A DNA stretch of 64,000 nt, from assembly GCF_020073815.1 (NCBI RefSeq), contig NZ_JAIQZJ010000007.1, positions 186,001-250,000 on the forward strand, read 5' to 3'. Position 1 is the stretch's first letter; each line of letters opens with the position of its first letter. Below the pieces are notes generated by a model. It was not told where the DNA came from. It worked only from the letters and a program-made list of their open reading frames with translations, and made no database searches. The position numbers and the translations under genes are program-made. The DNA is from Nocardioides mangrovi. GTDB taxonomy: Bacteria; Actinomycetota; Actinomycetes; Propionibacteriales; Nocardioidaceae. This document shows positions 8,254-16,366 of the stretch, piece by piece.

Positions 8254-9240
8254 TCAGCCTGCAGCGGCCCGCAGCTTCTCGAGGAGCGGCCCGGCCGCCT
8301 CGGCGAGGAACCGGTCCTGACCCTCGTCGCCGATCTGCACGAGGGCGACGTCGGTGAAGCCGGCCGTCCAGTAGGCGCTCACCGCCTCGACGATCGCGTC
8401 GAGGTCGGGTCCGCAGGGGATCGAGCCCGCGACGTCCTCGGGCCGCACGAACTGGGTCGCACCCGCGAAGCCAGCTGGCGTCGGCAGGTCGGCGTTGACC
8501 GGCCAGCCGCCGCCGAACCAGCGGAACTGCTCGTGCGCCTTCGCGACGGCGGCGTCCTCGTCGGGGTCCCAGCAGATCGGGATCTGACCGATCGCGCGGG
8601 CGTCCTCGCCGATCCGCTTCGCGCCGTCGACGGCGTTCCACCCGCTCACGAGGGACTCCTCCGGCTCGACGCCGACCAGGTGGTCGCCGAGCGGGGCCAG
8701 GGCCTCGATCGCCCGGTCGCCGGCCACGGCGAGCGCGAGGTCGACGCCGTCGTCCGGGACGTCCCAGATCCGCGCGGAGTCGACCTGGTAGTACTCGCCA
8801 CGGTGGTCGACGAGCTCGCCGGTGTGCAGCGCGCGGATGATCTCCACCGCCTCGCGCAGCATGTCCTGCCGGTCCTGGATCGCCGGCCAGCCCTCGCCGA
8901 CGACGTGCTCGTTGAGGTTCTCGCCGCTCCCGAGGCCGAGGGTGAAACGGCCCTCGGCAAGGATCTGCAGCGTCGCGGCCTTCTGCGCCACGACGGCCGG
9001 GTGGTAGCGCATCGTCGGGCAGGTCACGTAGGTCATCAGCCCCACCCGCTCGGTCGCCTGCGCGACCGCGCCGAGCGTCGTCCAGGCGTACGGCGCGTGC
9101 CCCTGCTCGGTGAGCCAGGGGGAGTAGTGGTCGCTCATCACCTCGAAGTCGAAGCCGAGGTCCTCCGCGGCGGCGGCGTACCGGACCAGCTCGCGCGGTC
9201 CGCTCTGCTCGGTCATGAGGGTGTAGCCGAATCGCGTCAT
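8254..9240 (-). CDS. F420-dependent LLM-class oxidoreductase (G6PDH-like family)
   Basis: The 328-aa product is a luciferase-like (LLM) TIM-barrel enzyme of the F420-dependent glucose-6-phosphate-dehydrogenase-type family (TIGR03557-like). It starts FGYTLMTEQ, keeps FEVMSDHYSPW near the active site and carries the phosphate-binding GLGSGENLNEH segment (about 104-114). Family members transfer hydride between F420 and an alcohol or aldehyde, and the precise substrate is rarely known. It converges on the poxB-like gene with a single base between the stops. Confidence 0.85.
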   Translation of the reverse strand: MTRFGYTLMTEQSGPRELVRYAAAAEDLGFDFEVMSDHYSPWLTEQGHAPYAWTTLGAVAQATERVGLMTYVTCPTMRYHPAVVAQKAATLQILAEGRFTLGLGSGENLNEHVVGEGWPAIQDRQDMLREAVEIIRALHTGELVDHRGEYYQVDSARIWDVPDDGVDLALAVAGDRAIEALAPLGDHLVGVEPEESLVSGWNAVDGAKRIGEDARAIGQIPICWDPDEDAAVAKAHEQFRWFGGGWPVNADLPTPAGFAGATQFVRPEDVAGSIPCGPDLDAIVEAVSAYWTAGFTDVALVQIGDEGQDRFLAEAAGPLLEKLRAAAG

Positions 9241-9333
9241 GCGATGCCGGTACCCGGCTCGACCGCTCTCACCCGCACCCCGACGGGCGAGGTTGGGGGC
9301 CGGACGCCGGGGTACGCCGCTGCGGCGCCCCGC

Positions 9334-9447
9334 CTACCTCGGCCGTCGGCGCGCGGCGTCCTGGGCGGAGGGGCGCGGGGCGAGCAGCACGTCGAGGTCG
9401 AGATCGAGGTCGCGCTCGACGGCGTCGCAGATGGGGGTCTCGTTCAT
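9334..9447 (-). CDS. Possible small protein, 37 aa
   Basis: A short open frame begins MNETPICDAVERDLDLDLDV and ends in a basic tail before a TAG. It lies alone between the F420 oxidoreductase and the STAS gene, all on the minus strand. The alternating acidic/leucine stretch and the basic tail are compatible with a real small protein, but no good ribosome binding site is visible and no family is recognised. It may be a chance frame. Confidence 0.25.
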   Translation of the reverse strand: MNETPICDAVERDLDLDLDVLLAPRPSAQDAARRRPR

Positions 9448-9476
9448 GGTGCCCGTCTACCCAGGACCGACGGTGC

Positions 9477-9782
9477 TCATCCTGTGACGTCGGTCCCGGC
9501 CGCGGCGTCCCGCTCCGCCGCCGCGAGCTGACGGTCGACGTCCGAGCGGTGGCGGCGCAGCACGGTGATCCGCCGGCCGCCCGCGCGGGCGTCCCGGGCG
9601 GCGACGATCGCCGCGGCGACGGACCTGCCGAGCGCGGTGGCGGCCGTCAGGTCGATGGTCAGGGTGTCCTCACCTGCCGCCGACGTCGAGATCGCGTGCT
9701 GGACCGCGGCCCGGTCGCCCTCGACGCAGGGTCCGGCGATCCGCAGGCGGCGCAGCCGCCGTTCGTAGCTGATGGTGCACAC
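9477..9782 (-). CDS. STAS-domain protein (anti-sigma antagonist-like)
   Basis: The product is about 101 aa when started at the GTG at 9782, which is preceded by GGGGAGGG at good spacing; the longer in-frame ATG 9812 is less likely. The pattern of ISYERRLRRLRIAG, then DTLTIDLTAATALGRSVAAAIVAARDARAGGRRITVL, matches a STAS domain: a central beta strand, a D-L-(T/S) segment and a helix. The usual phosphorylated serine of SpoIIAA is replaced by a run of alanine/threonine, so regulation by phosphorylation is uncertain. It could be a partner of the RsbW-like and RsbU-like proteins at 0.2-3 kb. Confidence 0.6.
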   Translation of the reverse strand: MCTISYERRLRRLRIAGPCVEGDRAAVQHAISTSAAGEDTLTIDLTAATALGRSVAAAIVAARDARAGGRRITVLRRHRSDVDRQLAAAERDAAAGTDVTG

Positions 9783-9840
9783 GTGCCCTCCCCGTCCTGG
9801 GGCAGTAACCACGAGGGCCCGCCGGCAAACGGGTGTCGGC

Positions 9841-10020
9841 GCGACCTGTGTCCACTTTCGGCGTGGCGGGTGTGTATTCGGACGACGGGTGTCCTAGTCT
9901 CTGGCCCGGCCCGTGGTGCCACAACGTCGTTGTCGGGTCACACACCTCGGACCGAGCGGAGCCGCCTCTACGGATGGGGAAGTCCCTGGGGGCGGCTTCC
10001 GCCTTTCCCGGGCCCTGTCC
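9841..10020. other. Intergenic region, no gene recognised
   Basis: Between the divergent start of the STAS gene and the end of the MmcQ-like gene no supported open frame is seen. The stretch includes GGAAGTCCC and GGGCGGCTTCC-type short inverted elements near 9977-10015 that might act as a terminator. Nothing firmer can be said. Confidence 0.3.
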
Positions 10021-10371
10021 TCAGGTGGGCAGGCGGTCGGCGCGGGCGGTCACGAGCTCGGCGGGCGCGCTCAGCCGCCAGGCCTCGAAGGCGAGCTCGG
10101 CCAGCTCGTCGCGCTCGACGCCCTCGAGTCGCACCACGACCCAGCCGAACCCGCCGGCGGTGAACTGCACCTCGAAGACCTCGGGCCGCTCGGCCACGAG
10201 CGCCAGCTGCTCGGCGATGGTCTGCTTGAGGCCGACGGTGCGGGTGGCCGGCCAGAGGTAGCCGAAGACCCGGCCCGCGACCTCGAAGCGGCTCCACTTC
10301 TCACGGTCGTGCTGGCCGACCTCGGGCAGCTGACCGACCAGGTCGAGGAAGTCGGGGATCCGGCAGGGCAC
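10021..10371 (-). CDS. MmcQ/YjbR family protein
   Basis: The 116-aa product matches the MmcQ/YjbR fold (CyaY-like DNA-binding domain group). Typical features are FEVAGRVFGYL near residue 30, the central FTAGGFGWVVVRL and the late AELAFEAWRLSAP helix. The biochemical role of the family is not established; the fold resembles DNA-binding or frataxin-like proteins. GTG 10371 is preferred to the upstream ATG, which would add a proline- and cysteine-rich tail that reads into the neighbouring promoter. It is divergent from the luciferase-like gene at 10479. Confidence 0.7.
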   Translation of the reverse strand: MPCRIPDFLDLVGQLPEVGQHDREKWSRFEVAGRVFGYLWPATRTVGLKQTIAEQLALVAERPEVFEVQFTAGGFGWVVVRLEGVERDELAELAFEAWRLSAPAELVTARADRLPT

Positions 10372-10434
10372 GGGCCGATCATGGCAAGGCCTTCCGACAG
10401 CAGGACACCCTTGTCCCGGTCGAGGAGCGCACCC

Positions 10435-10453
10435 TAGATTGGACACCTGTCCA
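10435..10453 (+). promoter_or_regulatory. -10 box TAGATT with TetR-type operator TGGACACCTGTCCA
   Basis: TAGATT (10435-10440) is a good actinobacterial -10 box. It runs straight into TGGACACCTGTCCA (10440-10453), an inverted repeat TGGACA-N2-TGTCCA. The same half-sites occur at 16367-16380 over the start of a TetR gene, which ties this operon to that regulator. A repressor bound here would cover the transcription start. Confidence 0.65.
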
Positions 10454-10478
10454 AACAGTTGTTCAAGGGGAGGGTGAC

Positions 10479-11570
10479 GTGGCATCTGCGATGCCCGAGA
10501 TCGGGTGCTACGGGCTGGCCGGGCACACCGACAGTCCGCGGGACGTGGTGGCCGAGGCACGGCTGGCCGAGGAGCTGGGCATCGGGTCGATGTTCCTCTC
10601 CGAGCGCTTCAACGTGAAGGACGCCGGCGTGCTCGCGGGTGCGGTCGCGGCGGTGACCGACCGGCTCGGGATCGGGACCGCGGCGACCAACCACAACACC
10701 CGCCACCCCCTGGTGACCGCGACCCTCGCGACCACGGTGCACCGGATGTCCGGCGGCCGCTACGCCTTCGGGCTCGGCCGCGGCTTCGACCTGCTCTTCG
10801 ACGTGATGGGCGTCCCGCGGGTCACCTCGGCGCAGCTGGCCGACGCGATCGGGATCTACCGGAGCCTCTGGCACGGGCAGGCCGTTCTGGGCCACGACGG
10901 CCCGGCCGGGCAGTACCCCTACCTCTCCCAGGACAGCTCCTTCGACGAGGACATCCCGGTCCTGATGATGGCGATCGGCCAGCAGAGCCTCGAGCTCGCC
11001 GGCCGGGTCGCCGATGGCGTCGTGCTGCACACGTTCCTCACCGACGAGGCGCTCGCCCGGTCCGTCGCGACGGTGCGGCGCTCGGCCGAGGAGGCGGGGC
11101 GCGACCCGGCATCGGTGCGGGTCTGGGCGGTGCTCGGGACGGTGCCCGACGGGTTGCCCGAGGAGCTGCGACTGCGCAAGCTGGTCGGCCGGCTCGCGAC
11201 GTACCTCCAGGGGTACGGCGCGGTGCTCGTGCGGGCCAACCAGTGGGACGACGCGGACCTCGAGCGCTTCCGCTCCGACGAGCTCGTGCAGGGCTACCCG
11301 GGTGCCTTCGACGCGATCGGCAGCGTCGAGGAGCTCAGCCACCTGCGCGACGACGTGCTGCCCGCGTCCTGGCTGGCCGCGTCGGCGACCGGCGACCCGG
11401 CGGCCTGCGCCTCGCGCATCCAGGACCAGCTCGACGCCGGCGCCGACAGCGTGATCCTGCACGGGGCTACCCCGACCGAGCTGGTGCCCGTGCTCGAGGC
11501 GTGGCGCGCCGTACGCCCGTCGGGGCTGGACGTGCTGCCCGCCAACCCGGGCTGGGTGACCGCGCCGTGA
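10479..11570 (+). CDS. LLM-class F420-dependent oxidoreductase (TIGR03857-like)
   Basis: The 363-aa product is a luciferase-like monooxygenase-fold protein. The N-terminus MPEIGCYGLAGHTDSPRDVV, the GTAATNHNTRHP segment and the FGLGRGFDLLFDVMG nucleotide-binding loop resemble the TIGR03857 F420-dependent family often found in steroid and lipid catabolic regions of actinobacteria. GTG 10479 follows AAGGGGAGGG. The stop overlaps the start of the kinase-like gene, and three genes form a coupled operon (10479-13386) behind a TGGACA-type operator. The substrate is unknown. Confidence 0.8.
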   Translation: MASAMPEIGCYGLAGHTDSPRDVVAEARLAEELGIGSMFLSERFNVKDAGVLAGAVAAVTDRLGIGTAATNHNTRHPLVTATLATTVHRMSGGRYAFGLGRGFDLLFDVMGVPRVTSAQLADAIGIYRSLWHGQAVLGHDGPAGQYPYLSQDSSFDEDIPVLMMAIGQQSLELAGRVADGVVLHTFLTDEALARSVATVRRSAEEAGRDPASVRVWAVLGTVPDGLPEELRLRKLVGRLATYLQGYGAVLVRANQWDDADLERFRSDELVQGYPGAFDAIGSVEELSHLRDDVLPASWLAASATGDPAACASRIQDQLDAGADSVILHGATPTELVPVLEAWRAVRPSGLDVLPANPGWVTAP

Positions 11571-12598
11571 GGCTCGAGGAGCTCACCCCCGCGTGGCTCG
11601 CGGGGGTGCTCGGGCGACCGGTCGACGCGCTGGACGTCGCGCAGGTCGGCACCGGCCAGATCGGCACCTGCTTCCGGCTGCGCGCCGCGGGCGGGTCGCC
11701 GGAGACGGTGCTGGTGAAGCTGCCGCCGCCCGACCCGGCCGCCCGGGACATGATGGCCGGCGCCTACCGGGGCGAGGTCCGCTTCTACCAGCTCCTCGCG
11801 GACACGGTCACGGTCCGGACGCCCGCGTGCCACCTGGCCGAGGTCGCCGACGACTCCGGCGACTTCGTGCTCGTGCTGGAGGACCTCGCGCCGGCCGCCC
11901 AGGGTGACCAGATCGCCGGCTGCTCGGTCGACCAGGCCCGCGACGCGGTGGTCAACCTGGCCGGCCTGCACGGGCCGCGTTGGAGCGACCCGAGCCTGCT
12001 CGACATCGACACCCTGACCCTGAACGGGCCGGACGAGATCGCGCTGCTGCTGGAGATGTACGGCCCGACGACCGAGCTCTTCCTCGACGGGCTCGGCGAC
12101 CTGGTCGCGCCCGCCGACGCCGCGGTGCTCCGGGCGTGCGTGGACGCGATCGGGCCATGGCTGCTCGGCCGGACCGAGCGCTTCGGCCTGGTGCACGGCG
12201 ACTACCGGCTGGACAACCTGCTCTTCCCGCCGGACGGCGGCCCCGGCGTCGTCGCCGTCGACTGGCAGACGCTCAGCCTGGCGCTGCCCGCCCGCGACCT
12301 CGCCTACTTCCTGGGCACGAGCCTCCGCGTCGCGGACCGGCGGGCGCACGAGCGCGACCTCGTGGCGGCCTACCACCACGCCCTCGCGTCGTACGGTGTC
12401 GCCGACTACTCGCTCGACGACTGCTGGGACGACTACGTGTTCGCGCTGATCCAGGGCCCGCTCGTGTCGGTGTTCGGCTGTGCCTACGGCACCCGCACCG
12501 AGCGTGGCGACCGGATGTTCGCGGCGATGGTCGAACGTTCGTGCGCCGCCATCCGCGACCTCGGCACCCTCGATCTGCCGGAGCTCGCCGCGCGATGA
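11567..12598 (+). CDS. APH/choline kinase-like phosphotransferase
   Basis: A 343-aa protein with the aminoglycoside-phosphotransferase/ecdysteroid-kinase-like fold. The catalytic loop HGDYRLDNLLF (about residues 208-218) has the HxDxxxxN pattern, and the metal-binding DWQ follows in VVAVDWQTLSLA. Such proteins phosphorylate a hydroxyl on a small molecule, and in actinobacterial lipid clusters they are thought to act on fatty or steroid alcohols. The GTG start overlaps the previous stop and the stop overlaps the next start (ATGA), so translation is coupled. A role on an antibiotic is unlikely from context. Confidence 0.75.
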   Translation: MRLEELTPAWLAGVLGRPVDALDVAQVGTGQIGTCFRLRAAGGSPETVLVKLPPPDPAARDMMAGAYRGEVRFYQLLADTVTVRTPACHLAEVADDSGDFVLVLEDLAPAAQGDQIAGCSVDQARDAVVNLAGLHGPRWSDPSLLDIDTLTLNGPDEIALLLEMYGPTTELFLDGLGDLVAPADAAVLRACVDAIGPWLLGRTERFGLVHGDYRLDNLLFPPDGGPGVVAVDWQTLSLALPARDLAYFLGTSLRVADRRAHERDLVAAYHHALASYGVADYSLDDCWDDYVFALIQGPLVSVFGCAYGTRTERGDRMFAAMVERSCAAIRDLGTLDLPELAAR

Positions 12599-13386
12599 CG
12601 ACCGAGGTCCGCACCGAGCTGCGCCCCGACGGCGTGGCGGTGCTGACCCTCGACGGCGGCGACGGTCGCAACGCCTTCGGTGCCGCGACCGGCCGAGCCC
12701 TCGGCGAGGCCTACGCCCGCTGCGACGCCGACGACGACGTCCGGGCCGTGGTGCTGACCGGCGCGGGCTCGTCCTTCTGCGTCGGCGCGGACCTCGCGTC
12801 CGCCGACGTCTTCGGCGCCGCGGGGGAGTCGTTCTCCGCATCGCCGGTCGACCCGCCCGCCTTCGCGGTCCGCAAGCTCGTCGTGGCCGCCCTCAACGGC
12901 CACGCGATCGGCATCGGCCTCACCCTCGCCCTGCAGTGCGACGTCCGGATCGTCGCCGCCGACGCCAAGCTCGCCATCCCGCAGGTGCGCCGCGGCATGC
13001 TCGGCGACGCCGCCAGTCACTGGACGCTGCCGCGCCTCGCCGGCCGCGCCGTCGCCGCCGAGCTCCTGCTCACCGGCCGCACCCTCTCGGGCACCGAGGC
13101 CGTCGCCCGCGGCCTCGCCACCGAGGCCCTCCCCGCCGCCGACGTCCTCCCCGCCGCCCTCGTCCTCGCCGCCGACGTCGCGGTCCACGCCAACCCCGCC
13201 TCCGTCGCCCTCAGCAAGCGCCTCCTCTGGTCCGACCTCGGCCCCGACGAGATCGCCGCCGCCGAGACCGACGCCCACCGCCTCCTCATGGGCACCCCCG
13301 ACGCCGCCGAGGGCCCCGCCGCCTGGCGCGAACGCCGTACACCCGAGTGGACGTCGCGCGTCTCGGACCTCCCACCCCTCGACTGA
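12595..13386 (+). CDS. Enoyl-CoA hydratase/crotonase-family protein
   Basis: The 263-aa product has the crotonase fold: the oxyanion-hole segments FCVGADLAS (about 59-67) and GHAIGIGLTLALQCDVRI (about 100-117). The usual PE(V/I) glutamate appears to be glutamine here (IPQVRRGMLGDA), and the second catalytic glutamate position reads in DAASHWTLPRL rather than GGTQRLPRL. That makes simple hydratase activity doubtful, and an isomerase, hydrolase or other crotonase reaction is possible. It is the last gene of the coupled trio behind the TGGACA-type operator and fits a CoA-thioester degradation route. Confidence 0.75.
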   Translation: MTTEVRTELRPDGVAVLTLDGGDGRNAFGAATGRALGEAYARCDADDDVRAVVLTGAGSSFCVGADLASADVFGAAGESFSASPVDPPAFAVRKLVVAALNGHAIGIGLTLALQCDVRIVAADAKLAIPQVRRGMLGDAASHWTLPRLAGRAVAAELLLTGRTLSGTEAVARGLATEALPAADVLPAALVLAADVAVHANPASVALSKRLLWSDLGPDEIAAAETDAHRLLMGTPDAAEGPAAWRERRTPEWTSRVSDLPPLD

Positions 13387-13399
13387 GCCGATGCCCGTT

Positions 13400-13420
13400 G
13401 GTCGGGGTGCGAAGGCGCGC
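13400..13420 (+). repeat. Degenerate partial copy of the GGTTGAGG repeat
   Basis: GGTCGGGGTGCGAAGGCGC resembles the first half of the dispersed repeat, closest to the copy at 20302, with two substitutions in the GGTTGAGG head. It lies just before the intact copy at 13433. Confidence 0.4.
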
Positions 13421-13432
13421 AAGCGGTCCGCA

Positions 13433-13475
13433 GGTTGAGGTGCGAGGAGCGTCAGCGACGAGCCTCGAAGCCCGG
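13433..13475 (+). repeat. GGTTGAGG palindromic repeat, copy A
   Basis: A 43-base unit starting GGTTGAGGTGCGAGGAGCG and ending GAGCCTCGAAGCCCGG. It is itself an imperfect palindrome (GGTT...CGAGG / CCTCG...AACC-like ends). It lies downstream of the HNH gene, in the opposite orientation to the upstream copy B, and differs from it at about three positions. Confidence 0.8.
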
Positions 13476-13515
13476 TGAGTCGAGAATCGGGGTCCGGAAG
13501 GAGAGCGCCGCGGCG

Positions 13516-14754
13516 CTATTCGCGCCGGTGAAAGGTGACCGACCCGTTCGGGCCGCGGCTCATGCCGTACCCGTTGTCGTGGGCCTTCATGTGGTGCCAG
13601 TGGCAGAGCCCGATGGCGTTGGCGAGGTCGGTGCGGCCACCCTTGGCCCAGGGGGTGGCGTGGTGGGCGTGGAGGCCGGTCGTCCGGTCGCAGCCCTCGG
13701 TCGCGCACTGACCCTGCTGCTTGATGGCGATGCCGATGCGTTGGGCCTGGGAGTGCAGCCGCTGCTCACGACCGAGATCGAGGACCTCGGACTTGCCGTT
13801 CATGACGACGGGCAGGACCCCTGCCTCGCAGGCCAGCTGCCGGGCGAGGGCGGGTGAGATGCGGTCGCCGGTGTCGAGGATGGTCCCGGCCTGCTCGAGC
13901 CGGCCCATCAGGGAGTCTTCGGTGATGGTGACGAGGAGGGTGGCGTTGAGGCTCCCGGTCTTGGGGAGCTTGTCCTTCGGGTAGCGCATGATCAGCTCGC
14001 TGAATGCCTGTCCCATCTCCTCGGGTCCGGTCCCGGAGCCCTTCACCGCGTTCTGGTGCTTGGCGGCCATGGTCGCGAGGACGATCTTTGTGAACGCCGT
14101 CCCTTCGAGGGTGGGCATGACGCCTTGGTAGTGGGTCTTCCCGTGCCCGTCGTCCCAGATCCGCAGGTAGGTCGCCCTCAAGGCGGCTTGTTCTTGGCGT
14201 TCGAGGATCTCGGCCTCGTGGGCGTCGGCGCCGTCGGGGTCGATGACCTCCCACAACCGCCGGCCGAGCCGGTCCAAGGCTGTGGCGTCGTGGTCGGCCG
14301 CGAGGTCGAGCAGGTGCTGCTCGGCCTTGGTCTTCTGCTCGGCGGTGGTCTCGTCGGGGAGGGTGTCGACCCACCGCAGGATCACCCGGGCCTGGTCGCG
14401 ACCGATCAGCCCGGCAGCCAAGGCGGCTCGGGTGAACGGGTGGGCGTGCAGCTGCTTGCCGAGCTTCACGATCGCGTGGGCTGCGGCGCGGGTGGTCCGG
14501 GTCTGGTTGGCCAGCCACACCGCGGTCGAGGACGCGCCGCGGTCCTGCCCGACGTGTTGGTCGTCGGCGTGCCGCGCGACCCGGGCCTCGAGCTCGGCGA
14601 CCTGCGCCTTCAGTGACTGAAGCTCGATGAGCGCGTCCGCGGCTTCGGTGTCGGTCATCGACCATGCGGCAGCGTCGGCGACGGAGGTCAGATCAGCACT
14701 GGCGTGCGCGATCGCCACCGACACTCGGTGGGTGGGAGTCGCGTTCGTTGCCAT
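13516..14754 (-). CDS. DUF222-HNH endonuclease domain protein (13E12-like)
   Basis: The 412-aa product has an N-terminal DUF222 region (about residues 20-300) and a C-terminal HNH motif: C..GC in QCATEGCDRTTGLHAHH, then TPWAKGGRTDLANAIGLC, then HWHHMKAH. This is the arrangement of the multi-copy 13E12 repeat-family proteins of mycobacteria and of many Nocardioides proteins, whose biological role is not established; HNH domains are metal-dependent nucleases. ATG 14754 is chosen because an upstream extension would translate the repeat itself. The gene is flanked by inverted copies of a 43-bp palindromic repeat (13433 and 14881), which suggests a mobile or formerly mobile unit. Confidence 0.85.
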   Translation of the reverse strand: MATNATPTHRVSVAIAHASADLTSVADAAAWSMTDTEAADALIELQSLKAQVAELEARVARHADDQHVGQDRGASSTAVWLANQTRTTRAAAHAIVKLGKQLHAHPFTRAALAAGLIGRDQARVILRWVDTLPDETTAEQKTKAEQHLLDLAADHDATALDRLGRRLWEVIDPDGADAHEAEILERQEQAALRATYLRIWDDGHGKTHYQGVMPTLEGTAFTKIVLATMAAKHQNAVKGSGTGPEEMGQAFSELIMRYPKDKLPKTGSLNATLLVTITEDSLMGRLEQAGTILDTGDRISPALARQLACEAGVLPVVMNGKSEVLDLGREQRLHSQAQRIGIAIKQQGQCATEGCDRTTGLHAHHATPWAKGGRTDLANAIGLCHWHHMKAHDNGYGMSRGPNGSVTFHRRE

Positions 14755-14880
14755 ACGTCCACTCAACCACTGGCCACCGACACTGATGATGCTCAGAACC
14801 CCCGTATCCACAGGGCTCTGGGTCACAGGATGGTCACGATCCCGAGCCGTGTTCCGGACATCGGGCCGTGGTTGGCTTTC

Positions 14881-14923
14881 CGGGGTTTCGAGGCTCGTCG
14901 CTGGCGCTCCTCGCACCTCAACC
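14881..14923 (-). repeat. GGTTGAGG palindromic repeat, copy B
   Basis: Read on the minus strand the unit is GGTTGAGGTGCGAGGAGCG, then CCAGCGACGAGCCTCGAA and ACCCCG. With copy A it brackets the HNH gene as ends of opposite orientation (GGTTGAGG outermost on both sides), like terminal inverted repeats of a 1,491-bp element. No target-site duplication is evident. Confidence 0.8.
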
Positions 14924-15040
14924 ACCGTGCCGAGATCACCGGAAACCCGGGAGGCGACGTCGACGCGAAGCGCGCCGTACCCGCCTTTGCTGCCTGTCGG
15001 CGAGTAGTCCGTGTCCTCCCGCAGGTCGAAGGTCAGCTCG

Positions 15041-15083
15041 CCGGGTTTCGAGGCTCGTCGCTAGCGCTCCTCGCACCTCAACC
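15041..15083 (-). repeat. GGTTGAGG palindromic repeat, copy C
   Basis: Same orientation as copy B, with the centre GCGCTAGCG, and ending in ACCCGG. It lies between the HNH upstream region and the 3' end of the CYP125-like gene. It could be a separate solo repeat or a terminator of that gene. Confidence 0.8.
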
Positions 15084-15094
15084 AGCGGAATGGC

Positions 15095-16315
15095 TCAACC
15101 AGCGGTGCCGTAGCTGACCTGGAGCTCCTTGACGCCGTGGATCCAGGAGTGGCGGAGGCGGCGGGGTTCGGCGAGCTTGCTGATGTCGGGGACGCGGTCG
15201 GCGAGGACGTCGAACATGATCGCGACCTCCTGGCGGGCGAGGTTGGCGCCGAGGCAGTAGTGGGCGCCGTGGCCGCCGAAGGCCAGGTGGGGGTTGGGGT
15301 CGCGGGTCACGTCGAAGGTGAAGGGGTCGCGGAAGACCGACTCGTCGAAGTTCGCGCTGGCGTAGAAGAGCGCGAGGCGCTGCCCCGCGGGGATCGGCGT
15401 ACCGCCCACCACCACGTCGCGCAGCGCCGTGCGCTGGAAGACCGTCACCGGCGTCGCCCAGCGGATCACCTCGTCGACCATGGTCGCCGGCCGCTCGGCG
15501 TGCCACAGCGCCCACTGGTCGGGGTGGTCGAGGAAGGCGTTCATGCCGTGGGTGATCGCGTTGCGGGTGGTCTCGTTGCCGGCCACGGCCAGCAGGATCA
15601 CGAAGTAGCCGAACTCGTCGTCGTTCAGCCCGCGGCCCTCGTCGGAGGCCTGCAGCAACGTGGTGATGAGGTCGGCGCGCGGATGGAGCTTGCGGTCCGC
15701 CGCCAGCTCCATCGCGTAGAGCACCAGCTGCGCCGCCGCCTGCGACGGGTCGCCCGGGAAGTCGGGGTCGTCGGACGCGAGCATCGTGTTGGACCAGTCG
15801 AAGACCTTGCGCCGGTCCTCCTGGGGGATCCCGAGCAGGTCGGCGATCACCATCAGCGGCAGCTCGGCGGCGATCTGGTCCACGAAGTCGCCGGACCCGC
15901 TGGCCAGCGCCTCGTCCACCAGTGCGTGCGCGCGCTCAGTGGTGATGTCGTGCAGACCCTTCACGTTGCGGGCGGTGAAGCCGCGCGCGACGATCCGCCG
16001 CATCTCGCCGTGGTGCGGCTCGTCCTGGTTGATCAGCATCACCCGCGTCGCCTCGAGCGACTCGCGCGTCACGTCCTCGGCGTTGGAGCGGATGATCGCC
16101 GTGTTCTCGTACGTCGAGAAGTCGCGACTGCGCGAGACCGCGGCGACGTCCTCGTGCCGGGTGAGCGCCCAGTAGCCGGTGCCGGACTCGGGCGCCATGC
16201 CGCGCCGCGCCGACGCCGGCTGCTCCACCCAGTGCACGGGTGAGGTGGCGCGGAGCTCGCGGAAGTAGTCGTGCGGGAGGCCGCGTTCGTTGACCTCGGG
16301 GTCGGTCGGGTCCAC
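15095..16315 (-). CDS. Cytochrome P450, CYP125-like
   Basis: A 406-aa P450 with the haem loop AFGGHGAHYCLGANLAR, I-helix AVAGNETTRNAITHGM and the K-helix ExxR in VDEVIRWATPVTVFQRTALR. These segments and the ending RLRHSWIHGVKELQVSYG closely follow mycobacterial CYP125, the steroid C26/C27 monooxygenase that starts cholesterol side-chain degradation. Close relatives (CYP124, CYP142) hydroxylate methyl-branched lipids or steroids and cannot be excluded. GTG 16315 is used. It is divergent from the TetR gene at 16374, and the palindromic operator at 16367 lies between them, so both are probably controlled by that regulator. Confidence 0.85.
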   Translation of the reverse strand: MDPTDPEVNERGLPHDYFRELRATSPVHWVEQPASARRGMAPESGTGYWALTRHEDVAAVSRSRDFSTYENTAIIRSNAEDVTRESLEATRVMLINQDEPHHGEMRRIVARGFTARNVKGLHDITTERAHALVDEALASGSGDFVDQIAAELPLMVIADLLGIPQEDRRKVFDWSNTMLASDDPDFPGDPSQAAAQLVLYAMELAADRKLHPRADLITTLLQASDEGRGLNDDEFGYFVILLAVAGNETTRNAITHGMNAFLDHPDQWALWHAERPATMVDEVIRWATPVTVFQRTALRDVVVGGTPIPAGQRLALFYASANFDESVFRDPFTFDVTRDPNPHLAFGGHGAHYCLGANLARQEVAIMFDVLADRVPDISKLAEPRRLRHSWIHGVKELQVSYGTAG

Positions 16316-16366
16316 GCGCGCCAGTGTGGACCAGGGGCTTGCGGCGCGTCATCGGATCCGGTTAAC

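Larger units (their letters stand above)
14755..15094. other. Intergenic region with two repeat copies, no gene
   Basis: No supported gene lies in these 340 bases. They hold copies B and C of the palindromic repeat in the same orientation (14881 and 15041). The piece between the copies is not recognised. The upstream part (14755-14880) presumably carries the HNH gene promoter. Confidence 0.6.

Noticed and set aside
13433..14923. Canonical insertion sequence
   Set aside because: The enclosed gene is a DUF222-HNH protein, not a known transposase, and no target-site duplication is visible next to the repeats.
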